Assembly (NCBI GenBank): GCA_016845285.1
Contig: JAERSX010000437.1
Span: forward strand, 1-5,651
DNA: 5,651 nt
Source: Deltaproteobacteria bacterium
Lineage (GTDB): Bacteria; Myxococcota_A; UBA796; UBA2385
Direction: 5' to 3'
The notes under the pieces were generated by a model that saw only the letters and a list, made by a program, of their open reading frames with translations, was not told the origin of the DNA and did not search any database. The translations under genes and the position numbers were made by a program. Within the stretch, counting starts at the first letter, position 1. Every line of letters starts with the position of its first letter. Below, piece after piece: positions 5,366-5,651 of the stretch.

Positions 5366-5651
5366 ATGTCCGACCGGCTGGAAGCCGCAGAGGCCCTCCT
5401 CGCCACCGTGGCCGCGGGGCGAGAGCGCATCGCACAGCTGTCCCACTCCCACCTCCCCTTCTCCAGCAGCCTCACCCTACGCCTGACGGACACCGTGGGA
5501 AGAAGCTCGACGCGCCTCGACGCCACTCTGCTCCACGAGACCGTCGACCGCCGCATCGCTGAGTGGCGGCGCGCGCGCAGCTGGGAGATGATCCGCCTCG
5601 CCCAGACCTTCGCGGACGCCCCGCTCGGGCAAGCCACGGCATCCTCCGAAG
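5366..5651 (+). CDS. Unrecognised helical protein, N-terminal part
   Basis: The frame stays open to the right edge; 95 codons are visible. The N-terminus is helical and Ala/Glu/Arg-rich (4-24), a Ser/Leu/Pro stretch follows (25-39), then a helical, basic segment (54-82) with WRRARSW at 67-73. No signal peptide or membrane segment is seen and I do not recognise the family. Third codon positions are mainly G/C as in the neighbours, which supports real coding. An in-frame ATG at 5324 would add 14 residues but lacks a ribosome site. It is probably in one unit with the coiled-coil gene just upstream; no terminator is visible in the 64-base gap. Confidence 0.7.
   Translation, partial: MSDRLEAAEALLATVAAGRERIAQLSHSHLPFSSSLTLRLTDTVGRSSTRLDATLLHETVDRRIAEWRRARSWEMIRLAQTFADAPLGQATASSE

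Noticed and set aside
4735..5637. 300-codon open frame on the minus strand, opposite the coiled-coil and final genes
   Set aside because: It spans two plus-strand genes and their gap, reads as the complement of Glu/Leu-rich codons, and has no recognisable domain.

Overview
The window is GC-rich with strongly G/C-biased third codon positions. Its gene content (several FHA-domain proteins, a lipoprotein of HEAT-like repeats, a TPR membrane protein, long coiled coils) fits a large-genome bacterium of the Myxococcota or former Deltaproteobacteria. That placement is inferred from style only; no rRNA or marker gene is present. I found no tRNA, rRNA, CRISPR, transposase, integrase or IS end.

Layout. 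Positions 1-4582 are transcribed leftwards and hold four genes. In transcription order they are: (i) a tail-anchored single-FHA protein (4582-4034); (ii) a protein with two FHA domains, one membrane span and a TPR-like C-terminus (about 3929-1932); (iii) a HEAT-repeat lipoprotein (1948-782), whose start overlaps the end of (ii) by 17 bases; (iv) after a 203-base gap with its own promoter-like sequence, a protein cut off by the window edge (578-<1) that joins a beta-rich fibre-type module to a coiled coil. From about 4615 transcription runs rightwards: a promoter-like sequence, a 130-base leader with unusual coding-like composition, a 175-residue coiled-coil protein (4774-5301), and the start of an unrecognised gene (5366->5651).

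How the parts may work together. All three FHA domains keep the residues used to bind phosphothreonine. Both FHA proteins are predicted membrane proteins with the FHA parts in the cytoplasm. The larger one places its TPR-like half outside the inner membrane, and the overlapping next gene encodes a lipoprotein that would sit in the same compartment. The simplest reading is an envelope assembly that couples Ser/Thr-kinase phosphorylation inside the cell to protein-protein scaffolds in the periplasm. No kinase, phosphatase, secretion ATPase or T6SS component lies in the window, so the signal source and the output are unknown. The FHA, TM and lipoprotein assignments are well supported; the pathway is inference.

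The items most worth following are the Thr-Thr motifs between FHA and membrane segment in both FHA proteins, the TPR/lipoprotein pair, the near-identical promoter-like sequences at two places, and the coding-like leader at 4647-4773.
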